Part shown: positions 47,565 through 61,296 of the stretch, one piece after another
Layout of the letters: every line of letters starts with the position of its first letter
Numbering within the stretch: the stretch's first letter is position 1
Assembly (NCBI GenBank): GCA_028023455.1
Contig: JAQFVV010000255.1
Coordinates: forward strand, 680,001-744,000
Source: Epiperipatus broadwayi
Lineage: Eukaryota; Onychophora; Udeonychophora; Euonychophora; Peripatidae
DNA length: 64,000 nt
Direction of reading: 5' to 3'
The notes under the pieces: generated by a model
Databases searched by the model: none
Seen by the model: the letters and a program-made list of their open reading frames with translations, nothing else
Told to the model about the DNA's origin: nothing
Program-made: the position numbers and the translations under genes

Positions 47565-48771
47565 CAAGAAGAAAACTTTATGTATTTTATGAAAGTAAAA
47601 TAAAGGTGTGAAATGTAATTAATGACATTCCAAAAACAATCAAGAAGATAAGAAAAGAATTCTGGGACAATTAACCAAGAAGTTGAAAAAGAAGGAGCCA
47701 TGTTTTAGTTCTTTTTGAGTCTGCTGAGCTGACAGACATAGTTCGAGAGCTGTGTTTTATAAATGAATAAAAATGTACCAAGAAGTTGAAACATTGAGAA
47801 TACAGGGCTAAGGGGCCACAAATGGATGCCAGTTGATCCATGCTCACCTTGGGTGTAAAGTCATCTTCCCCATGAAGTAATAGTAGAGATAGCGCCTGCC
47901 TGATGGTTCACCTTCCCTGTCATTGAAGTCGCAAGAATACGACTTAAGTAAGCTGCAAGAAAGAATCCAGCCAGATGCCAAGAATTTCCATCTTTACAAA
48001 AGAAGTGGAGTAATCCACATGATGGGTAATAATTCCCTTGTCAACATCCAGAAAACCTAGGTAATTAACTTTAATATCACACGCGTGCACACACTTTCAT
48101 AAATGGCCACATAAATTTTAAAAAAATGCAATTGCAAATGTGAATCTGAATGAACCAAATAATTAGTAATTTTCTGTATCAAAGAATACATGAAGAAAAG
48201 ACTATAAGCTATAAAATATCTACTTATAAATATTTAGTATCAAAGAATTATCATTTTAGGTGAAGGGTTAATTAAATTAAATATAAATTGTGTTATTTTA
48301 ATGATTGCTTGTTTTATGTTGAAGTATTATATTTTAATGTTTATGAATGTATTATATTAAACAGTATTTATTTGTGAATAGCTCTTTACGTCTCGTCTTT
48401 CCTTCTTCACCATACTAATTATAATGATATACCCACAGGGTTTATAAAATACTAAGTAGACATTTATTCTGGTAAAAGTACACATGTAGATATAGTACAG
48501 TAACATTAAATCTCGTAAATTTTATAAATATTTCAAGCGCTGGATTATTTTAAATAAATCATTCTTATGAATGAATATCCAGCAGCCGAAGAAGTGTCTG
48601 ATCGGGAAAGATAATACTGAAATATTCCATTGGTAATATCAGTATTCGATCAGGAATATAGACTTTATTAATGAGTCTATATTTGCTTCTTTGCTTGACG
48701 TGACAGTTGTGTCGATCATAAAGTGTAAAATTGAAACATTTACAAACGGTCAAAAAGGTAATTCTGTTACA
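46985..48771 (+). mobile_element. Divergent LTR-like repeat, possible solo LTR
   Basis: Bounded by TGATGATCACAC and TTCTGTTACA (TG...CA, 1787 bp) between TA runs. It shares ordered blocks with the LTR at 15104: a GC-richer middle (47700-48060) ending in CCTAGGTAA, a TCTTTCC...CCA-ACTAATT block (48399-48422), GCGCTGGATTA (48537-48547) and CAGCAGCCGA (48580-48590). Its length is similar to that LTR. The frames at 47414-47701 and 48565-48753 are not considered real. A target duplication cannot be judged inside TA repeats, and the exact ends are inferred. Confidence 0.45.
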
Positions 48772-49433
48772 ATATATATATATATATATAGTAGCTACTG
48801 AAATTTAAAGTAAATTTCAGTATGTGGTCAAATGTCAATTGTAAAATTTTTTAAATTGATTTTAATAGTGAATATATTATATTGATCTAAGAGCATTGAA
48901 ATATGTTACTAAGACAACAAGAATTTTAAAGCAAGAAATATTTATTACTAATTGCTATATAACATTTATCAATTGATTTTATTCATTTTCAAAATGCACA
49001 TATACAAATTATAAGTTTATAATTTTGATAAAATTATTATTCCTTCTTTATTATATGTATTTTGGTTATTGCATTCACAAGTAGTAGATTCCAAATAATA
49101 CACAAATATTTAATGTCTTAGGTATGTCTGTTATTTTGTTTATATGGTTTATGTAATATTATATTAGGGAGATACGTATAGAATATATATTTCCAGTAGA
49201 CTATGATAACAATGTGGTATAACTGATTTTAGTTTGTGTTGAATTAAAAGAATATTATTTGTATTATTACATGTAATAATTGTGAAATATTTATTTATTT
49301 ATTATTGTTGTTGTATAATAAAATTTTACATTTGGAATGCAAGATAAATTTGACATTAGAGTTATAAAAAGCATTATCTTGTTTTTTATGGTGTCAGTTA
49401 AAAAAATTATTAATAGAACTAAAAGTTAAATGT
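48772..49433. other. Unassigned AT-rich DNA
   Basis: A TA run (48772-48790) followed by AT-rich sequence without features. Confidence 0.5.
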
Positions 49434-49493
49434 TCTCTCTCTCTCTCTCTCTCTCCCCTCTCCCTCTCTCTCTCCCCCTCTCCTGCTCTCTCT

Positions 49494-49565
<72 letters not shown>
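49434..49565. repeat. CT array
   Basis: CT repeats with CCC interruptions in the first third and an uninterrupted run after it. The Leu/Ser frame across it is an artefact. Confidence 0.95.
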
Positions 49566-49566
<1 letters not shown>

Positions 49567-50659
49567 TACTTACTTATGTTCTGACATCAATAGAAGCAAA
49601 TTCAAGTTCTTTCATATATTTTTTTATTTATTTTTAAATTATGTTTATTAACTATATAAAATAATGGAGTGAGAATAATAATATTTGAGATTTATCAAGA
49701 ATTTAATAGAGGAATAAGAATTTACTAAAGGAATGAAAAGTAATTCATTGTGGTTAAAATCACCTGAATAATTCTTTTAATAAAAATATATATAGCTTAC
49801 ATTTTAATAATGAAATATAAAATTTAAAAACAGAAAATTGTATATAATAATTATATTCATCTGCACATATAGTTTTGTGATATTGACGAATTATTTCAAC
49901 ACAAAATTATTTTGCATCATGGATAGAAACTAAAATCTGTTCATTCATAAGATCTTATAATATTAAATACCTTCTAAATAAAAATATAACTTTAATATTG
50001 GGTAAATATCAAAATTAATAAAATGTGTTTTGTATCGGATAACTTTTCAGAATACTTCTACGTTATTTAGAGTAATAAAGTATCACTTAATTATAATTGA
50101 AGGAATAGACATTGCAATTGTGATATTACTTTGAAGGGTCATATTGGAGGTTCATTAATCAGGTCTATGCTAGTATGTCTTTTTTTACCTGTATACAATT
50201 GCGTAATATTTATTAATATAACTGGTTATTATGCTTTAAGTTAAATAATTATTTGTTTTATATGAATAAAATATAAGTGAGTTAAGTGATCTAAATTTAA
50301 ATGTATATCTCAAATTTTAATAATTATAAATTTGATTTTAAAATATTATCCTTATTCATTGTTTATCAATTATTTTGGTAATATATAACTTATAAATATT
50401 GAGAATCTAAAAGAACAATATTGTAACAATGATTCATTGGTATTTAGAACAAGTTGAGCTAATAGGCAGATTTATCTTTATTATATTGCATTTCAATTAA
50501 TTATTTTATTATAAAGATTAGAAATATTAACTTTATTAAATTTTAAGGGTATATATGTTCAACAACATGTTTTGTATGACATAGATATACACATTTTAGA
50601 TTAAACATTTTTATAAGTGAAATTTGATGTACAATTACCTATTTTATTAAACTGATTTT
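49566..50659. other. Unassigned AT-rich DNA
   Basis: Nothing recognised. Confidence 0.5.
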
Positions 50660-51402
50660 ATTCGAACTCAAACTTTCACATGACCCTCAACTCTCCATGC
50701 CATTTCATATTGCTGACCCACCTGATCACACACATGTTGAAAAGATAAATAATCACTAATAAACATATTTCATGCTAAACCAGCACTCATCAGTTGATCC
50801 AGATTATCATCTCCACACACATATATACAATCAGTGCTCAGCTGTATATTAAGATAGCCCATCTTCATTCTTTTAATGGACAGGCTTCAAACCACTCCAA
50901 CCCACAACTCTTCAGCCATCCATTTCATTGAAACTCTGATGATGGAATGTCAATAGCCAATTTTCATATTTTAATGAACAGGCATCAAAGCACTCCAACC
51001 CATGACTCTTCAGCCATCCATTTTATTGAAAATCTGATGGAATGTGAAATGAATGGCTGAAAAGGTGTGGGTTGAAGTGGTTTGAAGCCTGTCCATTAAA
51101 GTATGAAGATTATCTATCAATGTTCCATCATCAGATTTTCAATGAAATTAATGGCTGAAGAGTTATGGAGTGGTTTGAAGCCTGTCCGTTAAAGTATGAA
51201 AATTGTCTGTCTTAATATAAAGCTGAGCACTGATTGTATATATGTGTGGAAATAGTAATCTGGACCAACTGATGATTGTTGTATTAGCATGAAATACATA
51301 TATTGGTGATTATTTATCTTTTCAACATGTGTGTGATCAGGTGGGTCAGCAATATGAGATGGCATGGAGAGTTGAGGATCAAGTGAAAGTCTGAGTTCAA
51401 AT
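50660..51402. repeat. Fold-back repeat, family C, copy 1 (743 bp)
   Basis: The outer ends are ATTCGAACTCAAACTTTCAC and, inverted, GTGAAAGTCTGAGTTCAAAT. The arms match closely over at least 240 bp, through TGTGTGATCAGGTGGGTCAG, the TATATGTGTGGA block and CTGAGCACTGATTGTAT. The centre (50880-51180) holds several inverted and direct copies of a CCATTAAAGTATGAA...TGGCTGAA...GTTTGAAGCC unit. The extreme end GAGTTCAAATCCC resembles a pol III B box, so the arms may derive from a tRNA-type SINE. No coding sequence. Confidence 0.85.
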
Positions 51403-52002
51403 CCCTTATTACATTATATGTGCAGGTATGTGTAAGCCTGCACAGTGTATTAAGTTAAACTGATTTTAATGGAGAATATATTTCATATCTAATTGGATTA
51501 TGTATATCTTAAAAGTTTATAGTTTATTTGTGAAATCATTGACTGTTATTGATATTGGGGTTTTCTAAGTGTTGACTGGTTTTTAATGATATATATAAAA
51601 CAATGAATATAATATATATTATATTCATTGTTAATAAACTTTAAATTTGTAAAAACAAATAGACATGCTTAGTAATCATTCGATTTTTTAATGCAAATCT
51701 ATTGGCCAATAATATTCTGACAAAATGATTTACCCTGATTAGTTTATTATAAAGAATCATACAATAGGCTGGAAATTAAACCATAGGATTGGTAAATGAG
51801 TATACCATCACATATTATTTTCTTGATATTAACTTTAATATTTTATCATTTGAACCAGATATATAAGTGGTAATAAATTACTTGATTTGGAATTATTCAA
51901 TATTTAAATAGGTAATTAAAAGTTTATTATAATTATTTTACTAGTTACATGTAACTGATATAAGTATTTAAAAACCAGGCACTCTTCACAAACCTCAAGC
52001 TT
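51403..52002. other. Unassigned AT-rich DNA with short palindrome
   Basis: A perfect 34-bp palindrome (AACAATGAATATAATA and its complement) lies at 51599-51632. Otherwise nothing was recognised. Confidence 0.55.
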
Positions 52003-52479
52003 AACTGTAAATATAGGGGATTTGAACTCAGACTTTCAAGCACCCACCAACTATCCACATTATTTCATACAACTAATACACATGACCACACACATGTAGA
52101 AATGATAAATAATCACCAGTTTATTATTTCATGCTAAACCAGATTATCATCTCCCACATATATATAATCAATGCTCAGTTTATATTAGGATAGCAAATCT
52201 TCACACTTTAATGAACAGGCTTCAATCTACTCCAACCTCCAACTTTTCAGCCATCCATCTTCTATGTATTCAAATGGATACAGTCCTATACATGAGGAGT
52301 CAGAGTGACTTCAGGTCAACATGGGCTTGACAATAATGTTGGCATCAGCATGGGATTTGGCTTTTCCATCATCAGATTTTCAATCATATGGATGGCTGAA
52401 AAGTTGCAAGTTAGAGTAGATTGAAGCCTGTCCATTAAAGTGTGAAGATTTGCTATCCTAATATAAACTGAGCAATGGT

Positions 52480-52543
<64 letters not shown>

Positions 52544-52717
52544 AGATGGTAATCTGGACTAACTGATGAGTGCTGGTTTAGTATGAAATACGTATATTGA
52601 TGATTATTTATCTTTTCTACATGTTTATGGTCATGTGTATCAGTTGTATGAGATAGTGTGGATAGTGAAAGGTGCTTGAAAGTCTGACTTTAAATCCCCT
52701 ACATTTATGTAACAGTT
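52003..52717. repeat. Fold-back repeat, family C, copy 2 (715 bp)
   Basis: Outer ends: AACTGTAAATATAGGGGATT on the left, and AATCCCCTACATTTATGTAACAGTT on the right in inverted agreement. The arms carry the same blocks as copy 1 (TTTCATGCTAAACCAG, ATATATAATCAATGCTCAG, GACAGGCTTCAA). The loop, about 52255-52365, holds a CAACATGGGCTTGACAATAA segment absent from copy 1 but present at 58.9 kb. The right arm contains an expanded TA/TG array (52482-52540) where the left arm has only ATATATA. Confidence 0.85.
52482..52540. repeat. TA/TG compound microsatellite
   Basis: A TA run followed by a TG run inside the right arm of the family C fold-back. Confidence 0.95.
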
Positions 52718-54120
52718 ATGTTTTTTTTTATCTGAACAGATTGGTAATTATTTAAAATAAATAAAGGCAATTACAATTGAATGCTTGTATATTCTTTTAG
52801 ACTGTTATTTATTGGATGAATATTATATCAAGTTAATATTTAGTCATAAAGATGGTAATCTTATTATATTATAATGCTAATAATAATATATATTGAAGAA
52901 GTTCATTAAATAAAGTGATTTGCTTTAATTATATTTAAAAGCTCATAGATCGTAAATTTAATTTAGATATTAAGTTTTGATATCGATATTTGATTATAAT
53001 AGATTATTATATTAAGGTAATTATGATTTAAAGTTTAGCAATTTAGCTTTATTTGTTTGGAAGATAATTAGCAGCGATTTGTTAATAGTATTTGCATAAG
53101 TGTCAAGTAAGAATCTTTCATTTATTTCTGACTGTCATGATTGGATATTGTAAATTTTAAGATTATTTAAATATAGGGTTGATTTTATTTTATAAGTTGA
53201 TGATGGTAGCGATATAATCGATCTTGTTGTGTATTGTATTTTATTATTTTTAGTATTGAGATGTTTCATTTTTATTACAATTTGAGGTTATGAATTTATA
53301 AAGTTTTAAAAGAGAAAGTTTTATACATTTTATTAAGAATAGATTAATATACATAAATTTGTAATTTAGCAAGATCTTTTATCATTCTTAAATATATTAT
53401 TCATATATACTTATGTGTTGATAATTGCTTAAAAATTGACATATTATTGTGTAATTTCACTTTACTATACATATTTTGTTTGAATTAAATAAGGAGTACA
53501 CTATATTTTTTCATTTCTTCTTGACTTGATATAATATAAAATAGTTAAGTTTTAAGTATGTCATTTCATTACAATTGATTTATTTAATAGGGGCATATTA
53601 TTTTGTATTGTCATTATTTTTATTTTATTCAAGGATTATTAGTGATCAACTATTGAATTATATTTAATTACAATTAATGTTTTAAATTTGCAAGTTATAT
53701 TAAAGTTTTCATTTCTTATTCTTATAATTGTTACAAATAGCTTCTGAATTGGTAGAGTATATTAAGGTCATTATTTTTATTATTCATGAACTATTTTATT
53801 CAGTTATAAATAGCATTTAACGTTTTGGATGGGTTTATATCGTTATATATGGTGTCTCAATTTATAAGGAATACTAAAATTTATCTTTCTCACCTTTTGT
53901 CATCACTTTATTTTGTTACAAATAGTTTGTCAAATCTAGATATATTATTATTTATAAGACAGTATTGATATTTCCAATTCGTTACAAATGATAATTAACT
54001 TTTATTCTATTACTACTACCTTATTAAACTAGGATCATTCTTTCATGGTTCATTTTCATTCTGTTACAAATGCCAATCAAATCTTTGGGGCTATTAAATA
54101 TGAGCTTAGCACATTATCAT
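52718..54120. other. Unassigned AT-rich DNA
   Basis: No gene or repeat boundary was recognised. A loosely recurring TTACAAAT motif appears every 60-130 bp between 53730 and 54075, which may reflect an old tandem repeat. Confidence 0.4.
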
Positions 54121-57438
<3,318 letters not shown>

Positions 57439-57923
57439 TAAATATTTGGAAGATTCAAATATGATTTTTTAGAATATTTTCTGTTAATAAATTTAGATTT
57501 CTAATAAATCATACTGAATTTATTAAATTCTATTATAGAATAAAAGTTTAAAAACTGAAATATTTGTAGGAAAAAAAACTATACATTATAAATTTATTTT
57601 GAGAAATATTCAAAAACGTAATGTGTAGAAATATCCAAATAAATAACTTATAGAAAAAATGTATTTATTTAATGAATATAATAGACTTAACATAAGAAAT
57701 AATAACTGATTACAGAGAAGTAAAATATATGTAAATGCAAAATTTAAGAGTAACAAAAACTATTTAAAATAAACAGCATTAATACTTGATATTTCTCAAC
57801 TTCAGAAATGTATTAATGATTTTAAGTTAGAATATACAAGTCACTTTAAAATATTGACATTTTGTTTACAATTGAAAAAGAAAAAGATAATAAGACTTAT
57901 TATTAATTTTTTCTTCACTTAAT
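57439..57923. other. Unassigned AT-rich DNA
   Basis: Nothing recognised. Confidence 0.5.
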
Positions 57924-58143
57924 ACTGTAATATTTTAAACAGCATTAAACTGTTGCACATGCGCTTTGGATTTTAACTGTAAAATGAATAAATACAAACA
58001 CTTCAAACACATGATAAAGTCTTTGGAAAAGATAGAATGGCCAAAGACTTTATCATGTGTTTGAAGTGTTTGTATTCATTCATTTTATAGTTAAAATACA
58101 TAGCGCATGTGCAACAGTTTAATGCTGTTTAAAATATTACAGT
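57924..58143. repeat. 220-bp palindrome
   Basis: Arms of about 100 bp, from ACTGTAATATTTTAAACAGC to its inverted copy, with a loop of about 18 bp at 58026-58044. It includes TGTTGCACATGCGC and ATGATAAAGTCTTTGG in both arms. Few mismatches, no coding sequence. It is MITE-like in form but has no recognised family ends. Confidence 0.85.
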
Positions 58144-58865
58144 TTGTAAAAAACATCGCGCTATATAAAATAATTGACTTATTCACTTAGTACTGCATTG
58201 TCTTCAGTAGCAAGTAAATTATCCCATTTTAACAATTATCGCAATGTTTATTATTATATATAATAATTGATTAAATATATATATATATATATATGAGTTT
58301 ATGAAGAAGGTTGTAGAACAATCTCACTGACAACTGAATAAAATATTGCTGTAATTGTCAAAAGAAGATAGTTTGCTTTTAATTTATAAGTATAAATAAT
58401 CATAACTTAATGATAAGAAATTGAAACGAAGTTAAATACAATTCCTAATAAGTTATGTATAAATTAATCGTCAAACATCAATAAATTATAAAAAGATGAG
58501 CATTATTTCATTGATAACATAAATTAGAGAGTGAAATCTGCTTAAATACTAACGATGCCAATTTATAATATAAGGGAAAAGATATACCAATAGATTAAAC
58601 AAATATTTGCTTTATTACATGAAATAATTTATTAGTAAATTAATATTTATTTGTATATAAATATATGCAAAAAAAAAAATAAAATATGAAAATAATAAAA
58701 ATGATTAATTAAAAAGAATTATTTATTTGGACTTCTGTAAATATTACAGAAGAAAATTAGTTATGACTTAAGAAAATATGCCTGAGAATTGGCAAGAAAA
58801 ACTCTGTATATATAAAAATAAAGGTTTAAAGATATAAAAAGACATCTTTAATATCTGAATGCAAA
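58144..58865. other. Unassigned AT-rich DNA
   Basis: A TA run lies at about 58275-58294. Nothing else was recognised. Confidence 0.5.
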
Positions 58866-59235
58866 TATAATGTATATACTGAACTTGACTTAAAGTCAAC
58901 ATGGACATGACAACAATGTTGGCATCAACAAGAGTTTTGAACATTCCATCATCAGATTTTCAATAATATAGATAGTTGAAGAATTGAAGGGTAGAGAAGA
59001 GTGAAGGTCATCCGTTAAAGTTTGAAGATTTGCTATCTTAATATAAACTGAGCACTGATTGTATATATATGTGGGAGGGGGATGATGATGTGGATCAATG
59101 ATAAATACTAGTTCAGTACAAAATATATATATACTGGAGATCACTTTATCTTTTTCAGTGTATGTGATTATGTTTATTAGTTATATAAGATGGAGTGGAT
59201 ATCTGACGAGAGCATGAAAGACTGTAATCAAATTC
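58866..59235 (+). repeat. Family C fold-back, right half only
   Basis: CAACATGGACATGACAACAA, CATTCCATCATCAGATTTTC, AAACTGAGCACTGATTGTAT and the end GAAAGACTGTAATCAAATTC follow the right half of the copy at 52003-52717 in order, including its loop. No left arm precedes it. The minus-strand frame at 58896-59144 is a by-product. Confidence 0.7.
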
Positions 59236-59429
59236 CCTTGGAAATGAAAGAAAATTTATTTCCTCAATAAAAACAACATATCTAATAAAAATAGATGGAA
59301 CCACCAAATGTATGGAAGAATTTAACAAAGAAACTGTACAGTAATAAAGAATAAGAAATGATTTAATTATATAACTACAACAATATAAAATTATGTATTT
59401 TTAAAAAGTAAGAATGGGGATTCATATCA

Positions 59430-59965
59430 ATAAAGAATAATAGAAAAGCTCCAGGAATCACTAAAATTATTTTTAAAAAATAAATGGGGAAAAATGTTGA
59501 CAGAATAAATGTGCAAATAATGAAAATGATTGAGAAAAGCAATACTGATATGAATATTTAAGAAAAGTAAATAGAAGGTATTAAAATTGCTGGTACTCTT
59601 TTTCTAATATTTTTATATAAATAATTACAAATTATCTTTGGCAAAATTTGGACTCAAACCATTCAAATAAAGTTGAACCTATAAAAAGTGATTATAGCTC
59701 AGTAATAAGAAAAATAATAGAATCTGTGATTGTGAATTAGTATTGGGGGTGGGGGTTGTAGATTACGAAAAGCCATTTGACTGTAGAAGAATTTCTACTG
59801 TAATTAAAGCTTTGGAAAATCAAAGGTATAATTGCAAGATGTTATAAAATTCTAAAGAAAATTTATTAAAATGCAACGGCAGAGACAGATTACATGACTG
59901 ATCTTCATAAGATGTATACTGTAGGATGATCTAAGCTCTCCAAAATATTTTATACCAATTTTACA
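59430..59965 (+). pseudogene. Decayed RTE-like reverse transcriptase
   Basis: Pieces parallel the intact copy at 45185 in the same order: NRKAPG near 59440 (KGKAPGNDG), KIITNYL...LDSNHSNK near 59615-59680 (KIITTRL...LDFHQPRE), VIRKIIES, then VVDYEKPFDCRRISTVIKAL near 59757-59815 (FVDYEKAFESINISSVIKAL). Frames change and stops interrupt it. It begins right after the half fold-back of family C. Confidence 0.7.
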
Positions 59966-60889
59966 GAAAGTAAATGCGATGCAAACAAAGCAAAAATAAT
60001 TACTTATTTAATCTACTGATAACATCAGCTATGAATGATAGAATATATTTAAAAAGAAGTTAGTTGATTTTTTTATAAAGTGTGGCTGTTTGAAACATCT
60101 GAAATTTTTTACAAAGAGCATAGATTAATATCATTAGTATTATTACACATTTATATGATATTTAACTAATTATATATATATATATATATTGTAACAGTTT
60201 TTAGTAATAAGTATGAGAGAATGATTGCATGACAAATGTACTAAATTATGGCAAATTTTGTCTACTGAATCTTAGACGTATATATGCCTGTTTGAGAAAA
60301 TAAATTGGTGAACAAATCGATCAGATTATTGAGTGGATGTTTATTGATAATATTATCTGACTCATTTCTTAAATCTAATATATCTTTAAAACCCTTTATC
60401 AACCCATATAATTATTTATTCGAGATCTAACAATGTATTTAGTAGCTTTGTGATGCTAAATATTTAGCCCTAAACAATGACAATAAAAATACCATACTTT
60501 TTTCTTTGCATATTTTCTCTCTCTCTCTCTTTTTTACAAATATAAAATAGATCACACAGCTAAGTCATAATATAGGAACCTATTCTAAAAAAGATTAAAT
60601 GCGACTGACTAATAAATAAGTTAAAAGATTATTAGCAATGAAAACAAAACGATTAACAAAATAAATAATTAAAAAATTGTATGAAATAAATTCAAATTTA
60701 TATGCCACTTTTTGTTCCCTAATATAAATCAAATTATTTTGACATTTACTAAATTCTTAAACCTATTAATTAATAGTACACATTTTAAAACAGTCTTGCT
60801 TTATATTTTATACTTTATTGAAAATTTCTAAAAAAAAAAAAAAAAATAGCAATTGATAACCTTAAGAGCAATCATTAATCTTTTTTAAT
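59966..60889. other. Unassigned AT-rich DNA
   Basis: TA run near 60170-60190, a short CT run near 60519. Nothing else was recognised. Confidence 0.5.
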
Positions 60890-61296
60890 CAACCAATTTT
60901 TGCACTAAATCGATGTTACGCAATCTTTTTACACTTGTGATTTCTTTCCTCTGATGAAAATTTGACGCGACCCATTCTTTGTTTTTTACGTATGTAAAGA
61001 CATTCCTAATAAAACGATAACAGTTTTAATTGATATACAAATTTATATTTCCTAATATTTTAGTATTAAGCACATACGATTTGAAATGAGATTTTTAAAA
61101 GAAAATCGTATACTTATAAAAAAAAAACATATATACAAAAATAATTTATTTCATGTGATTTTTATCTATTTTAAAAAATGAAATTCTTTCAAAAAAAAAA
61201 CTTATTATCCAAAACATAAGAGTTTTTTAAAAAATTCGCGATTCTCACTAATTTTAATGCCACCCCCTGAGAGGTCTTGACCTATGGGTTGCGCAC
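60890..61296 (-). mobile_element. End fragment of a hAT transposon
   Basis: Read on the minus strand the fragment starts CAGTAGTGCGCAACCCATAG and continues with GGTCAAGACCTCTCAGGGGG. This is the CAGTGGTxCGCAACC-type end, followed by a GC-rich subterminal block, found in many hAT elements. The other end was not found; the left boundary given is approximate. No transposase frame remains. Confidence 0.45.

Noticed and set aside
49430-49651. Leu/Ser-rich frame
   Set aside because: Translation of the CT array.
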